From Bacteroidota bacterium (GTDB lineage: Bacteria > Bacteroidota > Bacteroidia > AKYH767-A > 2013-40CM-41-45), in contig JADKKE010000019.1 of NCBI GenBank assembly GCA_016720655.1, forward strand, positions 1 to 64,000: a stretch of 64,000 nucleotides of DNA. The letters run 5' to 3'. The notes under the pieces are model-generated. The model worked only from the letters and a program-made list of their open reading frames with translations. It had not been told where the DNA came from and did no database searches. The translations under genes were made by a program, and so were the position numbers. Shown here piece by piece: positions 30,114 through 40,640 of this stretch. Position 1 is the first letter of the stretch, and each line of letters opens with the position of its first letter.

Positions 30114-32302
30114 TCAATAATCAACATACGTTTTCATGAACTTATAATACAATCCATTGAGAGCTATCAATTGATCATGGTGACCATCTTCCACAACTTC
30201 TCCACTTTCCAGAACAAGTACACGGTCGGCATTCTTCAGTGTATTCAAGCGATGCGCAATGGAAATAATTGTCTTCCCTTTGAAATGCGATCGGATATTA
30301 TTCATAATGATCGTTTCCGATTCAATGTCAAGCATACTGCTTGCTTCATCAAGTATAATCACATCCGGATTGCTAATAAACAATCGGGCGAAACCAATTT
30401 TAAGTTTTTGTCCGCCTGACAAATTCCCTCCGGTATCTCCTACTTTGTGATTGTACCCAAGATACAATCCCTTTACATAGTCGTGCAGGTTCGCCAGTTT
30501 CGCTGCCTGAATAATAGCATCCAGATCAGCATCCAGATTACCAAACTGAATGTTTTCTTTGATCGTTCCGGAAAAAATATAAATATCCTGCGGAAATAGG
30601 AAAATTTTAGATCGCAAAGCATTCGGATTGATCTTTCTCAGCTCGTGCTGATCCATACTGATTTCGCCTTCGTAATCCGGATAGAGATTCAATAAGAGCT
30701 TTACCAGGGTTGTTTTGCCGGATCCATTCCGACCAACGATTCCAATATTCTCACCCTTGTTTATTTCCAGGTTTACATTCCGAATCTGATAATTCTCTTC
30801 GGAACCACTATATCGAAATGAAAGATTTTTCAGTACAATTTTATCAGTTCCGAAATTATTCACCAACTCCAGCATATTTGTATTCTCTGTCTCCTGCAGG
30901 AGAACTTCATTCAACCTGCCTAAACTCACCCACAATTCTGTGAGGTTGTACCAGATCATGCCCAGACTGTTCAGTGAATTCATCACCACCACAAAAATCG
31001 CTGTGAAAGCAAGGTATTGTCCGATCGTGATTTCACCATTAAATGTCATGTATGCACCGAGCCAGAAAATAGAAATCTGACTGAGAAAAAAGAGGCTTCG
31101 TTGAAGTGAATGCAGCATCGCATTTTTTGATTCAGATGCCATCACCACGTTCAAGGCCTTTTTGTATTTATTCTTCCACTGCCAGAATTTGAAATTCTCG
31201 AGAGAAAGTAATTTTACAGTCTTCACCCCGAGCAAGGAATCCAGAAATTCACCCAGTGTTTCAAGATTTTTGTAAAAAACCTTGTATACCAGCAAACGCA
31301 TTACCGGAGCATAATACAGCGTGAAAATGAAAAATATTACAACAAATAACAATGCCAGCAATCCCAGCTTGAGATTGTAAATGATCAGTACCGGGAGATA
31401 CAATAAGATGAAAAGTATATCGACAATACTTTCAATCACAGCCGGGTTCACCAGTTGCCGGATGGTAATATTTTCCTGGAAACGCGCCATAAAATCTTCG
31501 CGTTTGTTGTTGTCATAATATTTTTGCTTCAGTGAAATAAAATGCCTGAAGAAGCGGCTGAAGAAATCCAGTTCAAAATTAATTTGCAACTGGATCAGCA
31601 AGACATTTCGGACATAAATCAACAAGATCTGGGTGAGGAAAATTCCTGCCATACCCACCAGGATGGCAACAAGCAATTGCTTATTCTGATTGACGAGTAC
31701 GTCATCAACGATCAATTGAGTAAAGAACGGAATCGCCAGTCCGAGGAACTGCAGGAAAAACGTTGCCAGCAAAACCTCGATGATCACTTTCTTTAGGGAA
31801 GTAATCACCGGGGCATAGAACTTCTTCCAGAGTGATTTCTTCTCCTTCATAAATTCCTCAACAGATTCAGTGAGGTCTTTATTCTTGAAGATTTCCTCAG
31901 TAGGTTCCACAACCAGGATGACACCGTTCCATCTGTTCAGGAATTCTTTCTGGTAAGCTTATCCTTCCCATAGGCAGGATCAGCGATCCACACATGGGTA
32001 CGGGAGAATTTGTATACGATTATAAAATGTACGCCATTGTAATGCGCAATGCATGGCAATTGGACCTCAGCAAGGTGTTCGTAAGCATGCAGCTCATATC
32101 CATCCGCCTTGAAGCCAAATTGCTCTGCCAGCTGGGCCATGTTGTACAAACTTGTACCTTCTGTCGTGACTTCACCAAGTTTGGTGAGCAGGGTCTGGAT
32201 ATTGTAATAGCCGTAATGTTTAAAAATCATGGCAAGGCAGGTTGTCCCGCATTCCATCATTCCATTCTGCTGTATAAAAGGAAAAGATTTATTTAGTTTC
32301 AC
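30114..32302 (-). CDS. Peptidase C39-containing ABC exporter (PCAT), one frameshift
   Basis: Inner-membrane transporter that cuts double-glycine leaders and exports the peptide; about 729 aa when rebuilt. Residues 1-125 are a C39 protease with catalytic C18 (NGMMECGTTC), H92 (NGVHFIIVY) and D108 (IADPA). Six membrane helices follow (about 165-450). The ATPase has Walker A (GRNGSGKTTL), LSGGQ and Walker B (VIILDEASSM). The frame breaks at about 31951-31954, where an A run is one base short (KLTRK then EFLNRWNGVILVVE); the rebuilt junction is the standard end of the C39 domain, so I read one gene. HlyD follows after 6 bases. Likely substrates are the two GG-leader peptides encoded at 37.3-37.7 kb. 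Confidence 0.92.
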
Positions 32303-32343
32303 AAATACTTCAATTTTTAATCAGAACCAGCTCCGACCCTCGC

Positions 32344-32351
32344 CAAATATA
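32344..32351 (-). promoter_or_regulatory. -7 promoter element of the exporter operon
   Basis: TATATTTG on the minus strand matches TAnnTTTG exactly and lies 42 bases before the exporter ATG at 32302. The -33 region is only CTTT. The exporter and HlyD would be transcribed from here, separately from the metalloprotease gene upstream. Confidence 0.5.
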
Positions 32352-32700
32352 GTTAAATCTTTAAGAAATTAAAGGGAGGGAAGAATTCGAATTGATTAGA
32401 CAAGCATAGCAATTTACTTTGAAAATACAAAATTGAATATATTTCCGGATTGTCGAATTGTGAATTTCAATATAAGTCTTGAAATCTGGCACTTAGATCC
32501 AAAGATTGTCATTGCTATCCATAAATCAACGATTGCAGGCTTAAGTAAAGTGCAAGATGAATGCTGAAAAATCTTATTTTTAATGTACCATACCACTATA
32601 AAATTTATTGAAGAAAGATTAAAAAACCAACAGTAAAGGTAAGAATGGATTTACCACACAAAATTAAATTGACAATGTTAATTTAATATTTAAAACTATC
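32352..32700. other. AT-rich intergenic stretch, no gene seen
   Basis: It lies between the end of the metalloprotease gene and the exporter promoter. It was checked on both strands for short GG-leader peptide genes; none was found. A 60-codon minus frame here has no GG motif or family look. Confidence 0.6.
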
Positions 32701-35700
32701 CTATTTATGAATCAATAATGGAATCATTTGAACCCCATTGCTTTCAAGAATCCTAATAAAATATATTCCATCCGATAAGTAGATCGAGTGAATTTTCAGA
32801 ATCCAATGATCTGCCAAAGTTTCTCCTTTGAATAAATTGACAATGGATTTTCCATCCACATTCAGGATATCAATTGCATAGACAAGACGATTAGAAATCA
32901 TCAAGGATGCATCTGAATTTGTTGGATTCGGAAATAACATTAAGTCGGGTTCCTCTTCTTTGATCATTCCGGTTCCGACAATGAATTGTTGAATTGAACT
33001 CATCGCTACACAACCATTCGTATCAGTTGTCTCTACCTGGTAAAATCCGTTAGTAACAGGAAAGTAACTTTGACTCTCTGCCCCTGGAATAGGAGAAGAA
33101 TTAAAATACCATTGATACTGTACAGCAGGAGATGAATATAAAATACTTGAAGATTCTATCACAACAGGAATCACAGGCACAAAGAAATTCACAGCAACTG
33201 TGTTTGAATTCACACTAGGGGTGCTCAAACAACGATCATTACTATGTAAAACACAATAAACCTGATCAAGTGGTAATAAAACAGAAGAAACGAATGAACC
33301 ATTCGTAGTACCGGAAGGAACATTATTCACGAACCAATCGAATATTGGCAAGCTTCCGCCATTCAATGCAACCGGTACAAAGGATATTGGCATACCTGTG
33401 CACGAAGTATCCGGAGAAGATGCGATTGTCACGACAGGTGTGATTAATGAGTCTACGGCCAAGGAGATCGTGTTTGATGCAGCTACTGCAGGAAATGCAC
33501 AAGGAAAGCTACTCGTCATTTCACAACTCACCTGATCATTGTTATTAAACACATTCGAAAGGTATACAGGATTGTTTGTTCCTACTGCCAATCCATTTAT
33601 TTTCCACTCATACACTGGCGAAATTCCTCCGTTTATGGCTACAGCTTGAAAATTTACCGGTGACCCTTCACAAATATGAGTCGAATCCGAATGTATCGAT
33701 ACACTTGATGCCATGGTTGAAACAACTGTTATCACAATCGGATTGGATTGAGTAACTGCTGGTGAAACACATGGAAATAAACTAATCATTTCACATGTGA
33801 CAATTGCATTATTAGTCAATGCAGAAGTGATAAAATACCTGTATCATTTCCAACTGAAAATCCATTAATTTTCCATTGAAATGAGGGAAGAAGGCTGCCG
33901 TTATCAGGCGAGGCTTTGAAAGTTACATATTGTCCTGGACATACAACGTTGAAATCAGAAGTGATGCTAACACTCTGTGGAATTGCAGGGATCACAGTGA
34001 TTTGAATGGTATTGGATAATGCAATTTCAGGTTGAACACAAGGATCACTGCTTCTCATGGTACAAGAAACAATATCTCCACTAGTCCACGACGAACCAGT
34101 ATAAACTGCATTATTTGTTCCAGTGACTTGGCCATTGATCATCCATTCATAAACAGGGTTCGATCCACCACTACTTGAAGTTGCAGTAAATGAAATACTT
34201 TCACCCTGACAAATTGTACTCGATGTTGCGCTAATCGAAACTGAAGAAGATGCTCCCTCATTCCAGAGAATCATCACTTCCTGTGCACTGAGTGGTCGGT
34301 TGTAAATTCTTACATCATCTATTTTTCCTTTGAATGCACGGTACGTTGAATCTTCTGTTCCGATTCGGAGGTCAGTCGTGGATGAGTTGTTGATAGTATT
34401 GAAGGCCGGAAAAATTTGTGAAGTATCCAATACTCCATTGATGTAAAGTGAATGCAAACCTGTGCTATCCCATACTCCAACCAGAAAATACCAGGCAGAA
34501 TCTGCCAGACTGGTTGCAGATTGAATACCACTTGCTGGCAACACTGGATTACTAATCACAAAGTTTGGTTTTTTATCATATAACCAAAGCAAATACTGAT
34601 CATCCACCACATTAAATTTCCACTTTGAAACCAATGCTACTGCGAAGAATTGTTCGCCCGAGAAACACCCATGAAGAGACCGTCAATCCCGTACTGATGG
34701 TATTCAGGTTCTGAGGACTTCCAACCTGCACCTGATCACGCGCACCATTAAAAGTGTAGGAATTATTATCAATGCCAAATCTGTCTTTGCTGAGGACCGC
34801 ACCATCGGCAACACCATTAAAATTATTACCACTATTATCATTTGCATTCCCATTGAAAGGGTACCATGCCAATAAACCATTGCCAGGAATTACCCCAATC
34901 CCATTCACAGTAACTGAAATGGAATTTGATGTTGCAAAAATGGGAGTTGCACAAGAACTATTGCTGGCCAAATCACAACTTACAATATCTCCATTGTTCA
35001 AAGCGGTTGTTGAAAATATGGAACTGTTGGAACCAACAGCCAAACCGTTCACTTTCCATTGATAGAAAGGCAATGATCCTCCATACAAAGAAATAGCAGT
35101 AAAAGTGCTTAGTGCACCCTGACAGATAATTGTCGAAGGAGTTGAAATTGAAAGCGACGGAGTAAGCGTACTACTGATCGTCATTGCAATTGGATTGGAT
35201 GTTACCGAAGATGGATTTGCGCAGGAAAGGTTACTGGTAAATACACAGGTTACAACATCACCATCTGCCAGTACACCAGGGCTGAAAGCACTCTGATTAA
35301 AACCCATTGTCACTCCATTCACCTTCCATTGAAAAGCCGGCAGTAAACCTCCATTTACAAAAATGGCATTAAAGGTGACTGATTCTCCCGGACATATTGT
35401 AGTACTCTGTGTGCTGAGACTAATAGCAGGTACAACAAAATTATCCACAGACATTATAATTGCATTCGAAGTAACCGTCTGCCCCCCTGCACATTGATCA
35501 GAACTTGTCATTGAACAGGTAATTTCATCGCCATCAGCCAGGAAAGAAGTTGAATAGGATTCAGTAGTAATGCCTGTACTGGTTCCATTCTTCATCCAAT
35601 TGTAAACAGGGTTTAATCCACCACTATACGGTGTAGCTGTGTAGGTCACATTGTTTCCGATACAAATAGTTGGTGATGGTGAAGCAAAAATATAAACGTC

Positions 35701-37044
35701 AGGATAACAATTACATGAACTCAGACATGCCGATCCATTAACAATCGAACGGATGCGATCTCCCGGCTGAGTTCCAAAACCATTCGCAAAGTTAATTCCA
35801 TAGGCAGCCAAATGACAATAGCTCATAATTGTTCCACCATTTACTGGTGCAGGACCGGGAGCACAACCTCCTTCTGTAGTATAGCAATTATCCAAAGCAC
35901 CTCCTGTCCAGCCACACCACTGAGTGTGATTGGACCCAAGATTATGGCCTATTTCATGAGTAACCACCATTACAGTCCAGGAATAGGCAGGAAAAGGATT
36001 GAAGGAATTGTGGATGTTACTATAGCCATGAGAATAGGATGAATTGCACAAAATATCCAGGAAAGCAACTCCGCCAACATTGATGGAACGTGTACTTAGT
36101 AAATGTGCGATGTTTCCATTAAAAGACGTTCGTGTAGATTGAAAAGCTGAAAGACAATCGAGTGAAGATGTATAGGAAAGATATGGATCCGGCACCACCC
36201 AGGTATTTATTTCAGAAATCAATGTGGTGATTGAATCATTATCATAAATCGTTGCGACTTCATTAAAAATAGAAGTTACAAAATTATTCACATTAGTAAT
36301 ATCTGAACCGTTATCAAGATACATTTGATAATCACATTCAAAATATACACGAATGCACTTTGATGAAATTCCACGAGTCTGGCTTTGGAACTGACCTTCA
36401 ATTTGGCCTCTCATTTCGGACTGCTCGGAAGAATTGCAAATAAAATCATTACGAATAATTAATTTCCGATCATCATAAATAACATACCTTCCCACCCTAC
36501 CGGATATGAAATCGTTCAAAGGAGCAATGACCATGTTTCCTTCCGGTCTGCTAATAAAACCCGCTTAAATAATGATCAAAAAAGCTAAATGAAACGACAG
36601 ATTTTCAACACCTTTAATTTTACCTCTATAATATAAACCCGGAGTGTAGTCAATTTTTGATTTGCCCTCGCTTGAGAATTGCCCCGTTTCGAGAATACCA
36701 TCAAACAAATTGTGTTGTACCAATTCAACACTGATGAAGGATCCATCCGGAATGGGTACCTGAAGTTTTAAAATTTTAGGCTTGATTGAAAGAATTTTAT
36801 CTACCAAATCCCAATCCAGAAGGGCAGTAACAATTTCATCCCCATATTTTAATAATCGTTGACTGGCTTCAGAATTGAATTCCAAGGACAAAATTTCATT
36901 TGTTTCTTCCTCGTTTAGGTAAACAACTTTCCCTGACTTATCCGCACTACCTCCAGAAACCACTTCGCAGAAAGAATCTGTGGACACGAGCCAGGCAATC
37001 TGGAATGAAAGAAATAAAATTGTGTAGAAGTGGATTCTATTCTT
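32701..37044 (-). CDS. Large T9SS metalloprotease (reprolysin-like) with Ig-like repeats and LamG; several indels
   Basis: Secreted zinc protease, about 1,430 aa rebuilt. It has a signal-peptide-like start (about 37044-36985, NRIHFYTILFLSF...), a propeptide, and a catalytic domain with the zinc motif HEIGHNLGSNH near 35960 and a Met-turn GTIMSYCH near 35830. Three Ig-like modules (FQWKVNG pattern), a LamG-type domain (34750-34280), four more Ig-like modules and a T9SS type A sorting domain (LFPNPTNSD ... GIYFIRIL) follow. Frame changes are a paired loss/gain at 36545-36570 creating a local stop, one at about 34660, and one T lost at about 33833. No ATG precedes the signal peptide; a two-base loss before AAGAAT (37044) could have removed it. 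It sits between the GG-peptide genes and their presumed exporter, all on one strand. Confidence 0.82.
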
Positions 37045-37162
37045 CGGTTTCCTTTACTCGAAAGTGTTCGGGTCTAAAAAAAAGTCCCGTCCATTGAGGT
37101 ATAAGAAAAGCAAATTTCTGTTTGAAAAAACAATCATTTTTTTCAATTATTAACAAAAGCAG

Positions 37163-37186
37163 ATCCTGAAAAATGTTTTTCAGGAT
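37163..37186 (-). terminator. Long perfect hairpin downstream of the GG-peptide genes
   Basis: ATCCTGAAAAA and TTTTTCAGGAT are perfect 11-base complements with only two bases between them. It may back up the terminator at 37221-37256 or protect a 3' end. Confidence 0.4.
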
Positions 37187-37220
37187 GCACAACCAGAAAA
37201 AATTAAAATACTATAAAAAG

Positions 37221-37256
37221 AAAAGGCTTGAAGAAATCATTTTCCCCAAACCTTTT
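37221..37256 (-). terminator. Candidate terminator after GG-leader peptide gene 1
   Basis: Minus-strand arms AAAAGGTTTG and CAAGCCTTTT (one G-T pair) surround a 16-base loop and are followed by CTTTTTAT. It starts 24 bases past the stop of the peptide gene at 37280, which supports a short stand-alone transcript. Confidence 0.5.
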
Positions 37257-37279
37257 TTGTGTTTTCGAGAAGGCGCTTA

Positions 37280-37423
37280 TTATGAAATCGCTCCCTTACC
37301 GCGCACTGCAGTATTTTTATGCATCGGTTTTTGGCCGCCTTTAACTTTTTTCAAAGATTCAGGATCAAGTTTTTTAAAGTCACTTTTACCTGTTTTGTAA
37401 TTTTTGTCAGTTACATTTTTCAT
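37280..37423 (-). CDS. Double-glycine leader peptide precursor, paralogue 1 (47 aa)
   Basis: Small peptide precursor. Residues 1-30 are a Lys-rich leader ending DPESLKKVKGG, which fits the GG-leader pattern recognised by C39 exporters (hydrophobic residues at -12, -7 and -4, then GG). Cutting after G30 would release the 17-residue, basic, Cys-free peptide QKPMHKNTAVRGKGAIS. The neighbouring paralogue has the same length, the same GG position and the same last six residues (GKGAIS). It has its own promoter and a terminator. The exporter and HlyD lie 5 kb downstream on the same strand. No modification or immunity gene is seen nearby. Role (bacteriocin, signal or other) is unknown. The evidence that it is a gene is the codon-by-codon conservation between the two copies. 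Confidence 0.82.
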   Translation of the reverse strand: MKNVTDKNYKTGKSDFKKLDPESLKKVKGGQKPMHKNTAVRGKGAIS

Positions 37424-37503
37424 GACGATTGTTTTTGTGGTTTAAAATTGAGTTTAAATAATTGTTGTTATAAAAATTTTATCAGGGATCATTTCCGAAT
37501 ATC

Positions 37504-37536
37504 CAAAAGTACATTCATGAGCCATGATTCATCAAA
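37504..37536 (-). promoter_or_regulatory. Promoter of GG-leader peptide gene 1
   Basis: On the minus strand, TTTG (37536-37533), 21 bases and TACTTTTG (37511-37504) match the Bacteroidetes -33/-7 consensus exactly. Transcription would start near 37498, about 75 bases before the ATG at 37423. Confidence 0.65.
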
Positions 37537-37570
37537 CAAATTCCTTAATCAAGTGTATGTCCTGTAACAA

Positions 37571-37714
37571 TCAGGAAATAGCTCCTTTTCCTTTGGCTTG
37601 CGTAGTTCTGTGGATTGGAGATTGTCCTCCCTTAATTTTCTTCAAAGAAGAGCTGTCAATTTTCTTTGCGTCTTTCTTAGACGATGATGATTTTTTTGGC
37701 GATGCGTTTTTCAT
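37571..37714 (-). CDS. Double-glycine leader peptide precursor, paralogue 2 (47 aa)
   Basis: The leader is residues 1-30, rich in Lys and Ser, ending DSSSLKKIKGG. The predicted released peptide is QSPIHRTTQAKGKGAIS. Compared with paralogue 1, 26 of 47 residues are identical and 10 of 17 in the mature part; the others are mostly like-for-like (M/I, K/R, V/A, R/K). Q31, P33, H35, T38 and the final GKGAIS are shared. Divergence concentrates in the leader linker, so selection appears to act on the GG site and the mature peptide. A near-consensus promoter lies at 37781-37812. The two genes are 147 bases apart in tandem, most likely a duplication. No Cys is present, so no disulfide or lanthionine is possible. 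Confidence 0.82.
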   Translation of the reverse strand: MKNASPKKSSSSKKDAKKIDSSSLKKIKGGQSPIHRTTQAKGKGAIS

Positions 37715-37780
37715 GATGTGTTTTTTTTAAGAATTAGATCAGAAACAGTTTAAAAATCCAAACGAAATAAAATTCAAACA

Positions 37781-37812
37781 CAAGTATAACGATTGTACAT
37801 TAAAAATCCAAA
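37781..37812 (-). promoter_or_regulatory. Promoter of GG-leader peptide gene 2
   Basis: On the minus strand, TTTG (37812-37809), 20 bases and TATACTTG (37788-37781; one mismatch to TAnnTTTG). The predicted start site is near 37775, giving a leader of about 60 bases before the ATG at 37714. Confidence 0.55.
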
Positions 37813-38069
37813 TTTTTTACAAACAAAATTCCTGATTTTGTGAACCGGAGGATGTTTTTGTGAACAAGATTTCAGTCCCAAAAACATCAAGGTTTTTCCT
37901 GTTAAGGACGCTGAATCAATTCCGATTGAATTTATATTTTTCGAAATGAATTTTCCATTCCAGTATTCCAAATTAATCTGCGCAATTCATTGTCGAGGTG
38001 TGATTCAGATCATGGGAATTCTCGGACAATTCCCGGAACTTGCATCGGTGTAATACATGCAATACGAAA
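37813..38069. other. Divergent intergenic region, no gene seen
   Basis: AT-rich stretch between the minus-strand peptide gene 2 promoter and the plus-strand BNR protein. No further GG-leader frame was found on either strand. Confidence 0.55.
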
Positions 38070-39340
38070 ATGAAAAAGATCTGGTTGATCATGGTATTGG
38101 GATTCATTTCCTCGCAATCTCCTGCACAAAACTGGACCCAACTCCAGGTACCAAACACAAGAAATCTGTATGGCTGTTGGTTCGATACCAGCCGACCGGA
38201 TACGGGTATTGCAGTTGGCTGGTATCTGCAAACTACTGACAGGCTCCCATTTGCATTCTATACCAAAAATGCTGGTGCTACAATTACTGCAGGAAGTTTG
38301 TTTCAGATTTACTTTTATGCATCCAGTGACGTTTGGTTTACGAATTTCTACAATGGAATTGTAGTGGGAAATGGGATCATTCAGACAACTGATGGCGGGG
38401 ACAGCTGGAACCTGATAGTTGATGCAGCATCAACTCAGGCGGGAAATCCTTGAAAATGTCATGTTTGTGGTTCGACGGATGGTTATGCTGTTGGCCAACG
38501 CTATGATTTCAATTACACTTCGATGGAAGGAATGATTTACAAAACATCGAATGCCGGAGGAAGCTGGTTGGATTTTACAGTAAGTCGGGAAGTAAACAAT
38601 CAAAATACATTACTCCATTCTGTTTTCAGTACGGGAAACGGAATTATCTACGCCGGCGCTGACAATACGATTGGATCCGGGAGCACATTGTTTAAAAGCA
38701 CCGACAATGCAATCACCTGGACACCGCTTTCATTTTCACAAACGATCTGGTCACTCTATTTTACTTCTGCTGACACGGGATTTGCAGCAACTTCAAACGG
38801 TTTGGTGAAAACCACCGATGGTGGAAATAGCTGGAACAATGTCCTTACTTCATCTTCTGCATTACATACCATTCAACTTAAAAATGAATTTGGAATAGCG
38901 GCCGGTGAAAACGGAATAATTTATATGACTGCTGATTCCGGAAACAGCTGGACTTCTGTCCCAAGTCCGGTTACAACAACCCTTTCAGACATTAGTATCC
39001 TTTCATCGAATCTGGCATATGCCGTAGGTGCATCCGGAACATTTTTGAAATACACTAATTCAACAAGTACTCCTGAATTGCCAAAACTGGTTGATTTCAA
39101 TTGCTGGTTAAGCAATACTTCATCCCTCAACATTGTATGGAATAATTCAAATGACCAGGCAACATTAATTGAGCGCTGAATCCAAACGGGACCATCGTTT
39201 ACACATATAATTCCATTGTCGGAGTATCCGGAAAACAACATATCCAAACCAATGTCACAAACCTTCCCAATGGAATCTATATCATTCGCGTGACACAAAA
39301 TTTAAGTACTGCGATAAAAAAATTCGTACTGATCAAATAG
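38070..39340 (+). CDS. T9SS BNR/YCF48-type beta-propeller protein, disrupted
   Basis: Exported protein of about 420 aa. The start at 38070 gives a signal peptide MKKIWLIMVLGFISSQSPAQ. The body shows repeats of the type TTDGGDSWN, KTSNAGGSWLDF, KSTDNAITWTPL, KTTDGGNSWNNV and ADSGNSWTSV, the usual BNR/sialidase-like or YCF48-like propeller blades. A T9SS-like C-terminus follows (LNPNGTIVYTYNS ... LPNGIYIIRV ... KKFVLIK). An in-frame TGA stands at 38451-38453, and a frame change at about 39172 is needed to reach the sorting domain. It is divergent from the GG-peptide genes. Confidence 0.75.
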
Positions 39341-39488
39341 CACGAAAAGAGGCAAAGGCTCATCATCTTCATTTGATCTTCTGATCAAAACCCGTTCAAC
39401 AGGCATTTTTTCCCATTCAACAAAGTTCTGATTGTGTTTTCCATACTTGATGCTAATTTTAAAATCGTAACTTCTAAATGCAAAAAAG

Positions 39489-40625
39489 GTGAAATCCACT
39501 CTCAATTTCCCAACATTTCCAACACTCTTGTTGGCTTTTGCATTTATCATTCTTTTATTAATTACTCCAGGTAGAAATTTCGCACAGACTCTATTCAACG
39601 GGAGTTTTGAGACCAACACTGCCGGAGCCAACCTAATCAACCTGTCGAATCCTGCTTTTTCAATTCTACAGTACCAAATACATTCGCCTTTGGTACATTC
39701 GGCGATATGGATGTAATTACCACAGCAATCTATTGCGGTCTGCCTCAAAATGGAAACTGGTATGTCGCACTCACCGGTGATGGTACAGATGCATTTTCCA
39801 TGAAACTAACTTCTCCATTAATTGCCGGTTCCAATTACATTCTCACTTTTTACGATCATGGTTGCGGTTCACCATACTCTACCGGTCCCTGTCCGGTTCA
39901 AATTGGCACCTCAGCAACTAACAATTCAATGGGAACTATAGTAGGAACAATGCCTGTTCCAAATCCCGGCATTTGGACCCAACGTACACTCGTTTTCACC
40001 GCACCGCCCAATGCAAACTATATCACAATACAACTGGTCGGCGGTGGTTTGCAAAACTGGACACAAGTAGACAATTTTGTAATCTCTCAACAGTCTTTGC
40101 CCATTGAGCTGACATCATTCATGGTTTTCCGTGATAATGATTACAATCACCTTGAATGGACAACAGCTTCAGAACTGAATAATGATTATTTTGATTTAGA
40201 AAATTCAACAGATGGTATGCAATTCAAACACCTGGCTACAATCAATGGCTCTGGCAATTCGACCGAACTCCGGATGTATACCTACAACGACTATTTTCCG
40301 ATAAACGGTACAATTACTACCGTCTTCGTCAGGTTGATTACGATGGAATTTTTCATATTCACCTATTGTCTCAAGTCTGAATAAAAAGAATGGCAGACTT
40401 GACTTTGTATGTCACTCCGACAGATCGGGAAATCTTATCATACTATTCGAAAGTCGTTCTGAATTTGAAAACATCCGGATTTCGGTGATGGATATGACGG
40501 GAAAAGAATTAATAAGTTCGTGTGCACGGCAAGATTCACGTGTGGAAATTCCACATACCATTGCATTATCAGGAATTTATATCGTCGAAATTAGTGATGG
40601 CGAAACAATATCCAGAAAAATTTAA
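39489..40625 (+). CDS. T9SS secreted protein with carbohydrate-binding-like domain, frameshifted
   Basis: It has a signal peptide at the start (MKSTLNFPTFPTLLLAFAFI ... FAQ). A galactose-binding-like beta-sandwich follows (LFNGSFETN ... FGDMDVITTAIYCGLPQNGNWYVAL ... YILTFYDHGCGSPY), then the common pre-sorting module (LPIELTSFMVFRDNDYNHLEWTTASELNNDYFDLE) and a T9SS type A sorting domain (VMDMTGKELISS ... LSGIYIVEISDG). Frame changes occur at about 39660, about 40315 and about 40380. Rebuilt length is about 379 aa. It starts 148 bases after the BNR gene and converges on the next gene with only 15 bases between. Confidence 0.75.
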
Positions 40626-40640
40626 TGATCGGGAGTTAAA

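Noticed and set aside
32414..32596. Sixty-codon minus frame before the exporter, tested as a third peptide precursor
   Set aside because: No double glycine, no charged leader pattern, and no similarity to the two paralogues.
37173..37400. Plus-strand open frame across the first GG-peptide gene
   Set aside because: It is the antisense of the peptide gene; the minus-strand reading is conserved codon by codon with its paralogue and has a promoter, whereas this frame has neither.
37524..37730. Plus-strand open frame across the second GG-peptide gene
   Set aside because: It is antisense to the peptide gene and resembles no protein family.
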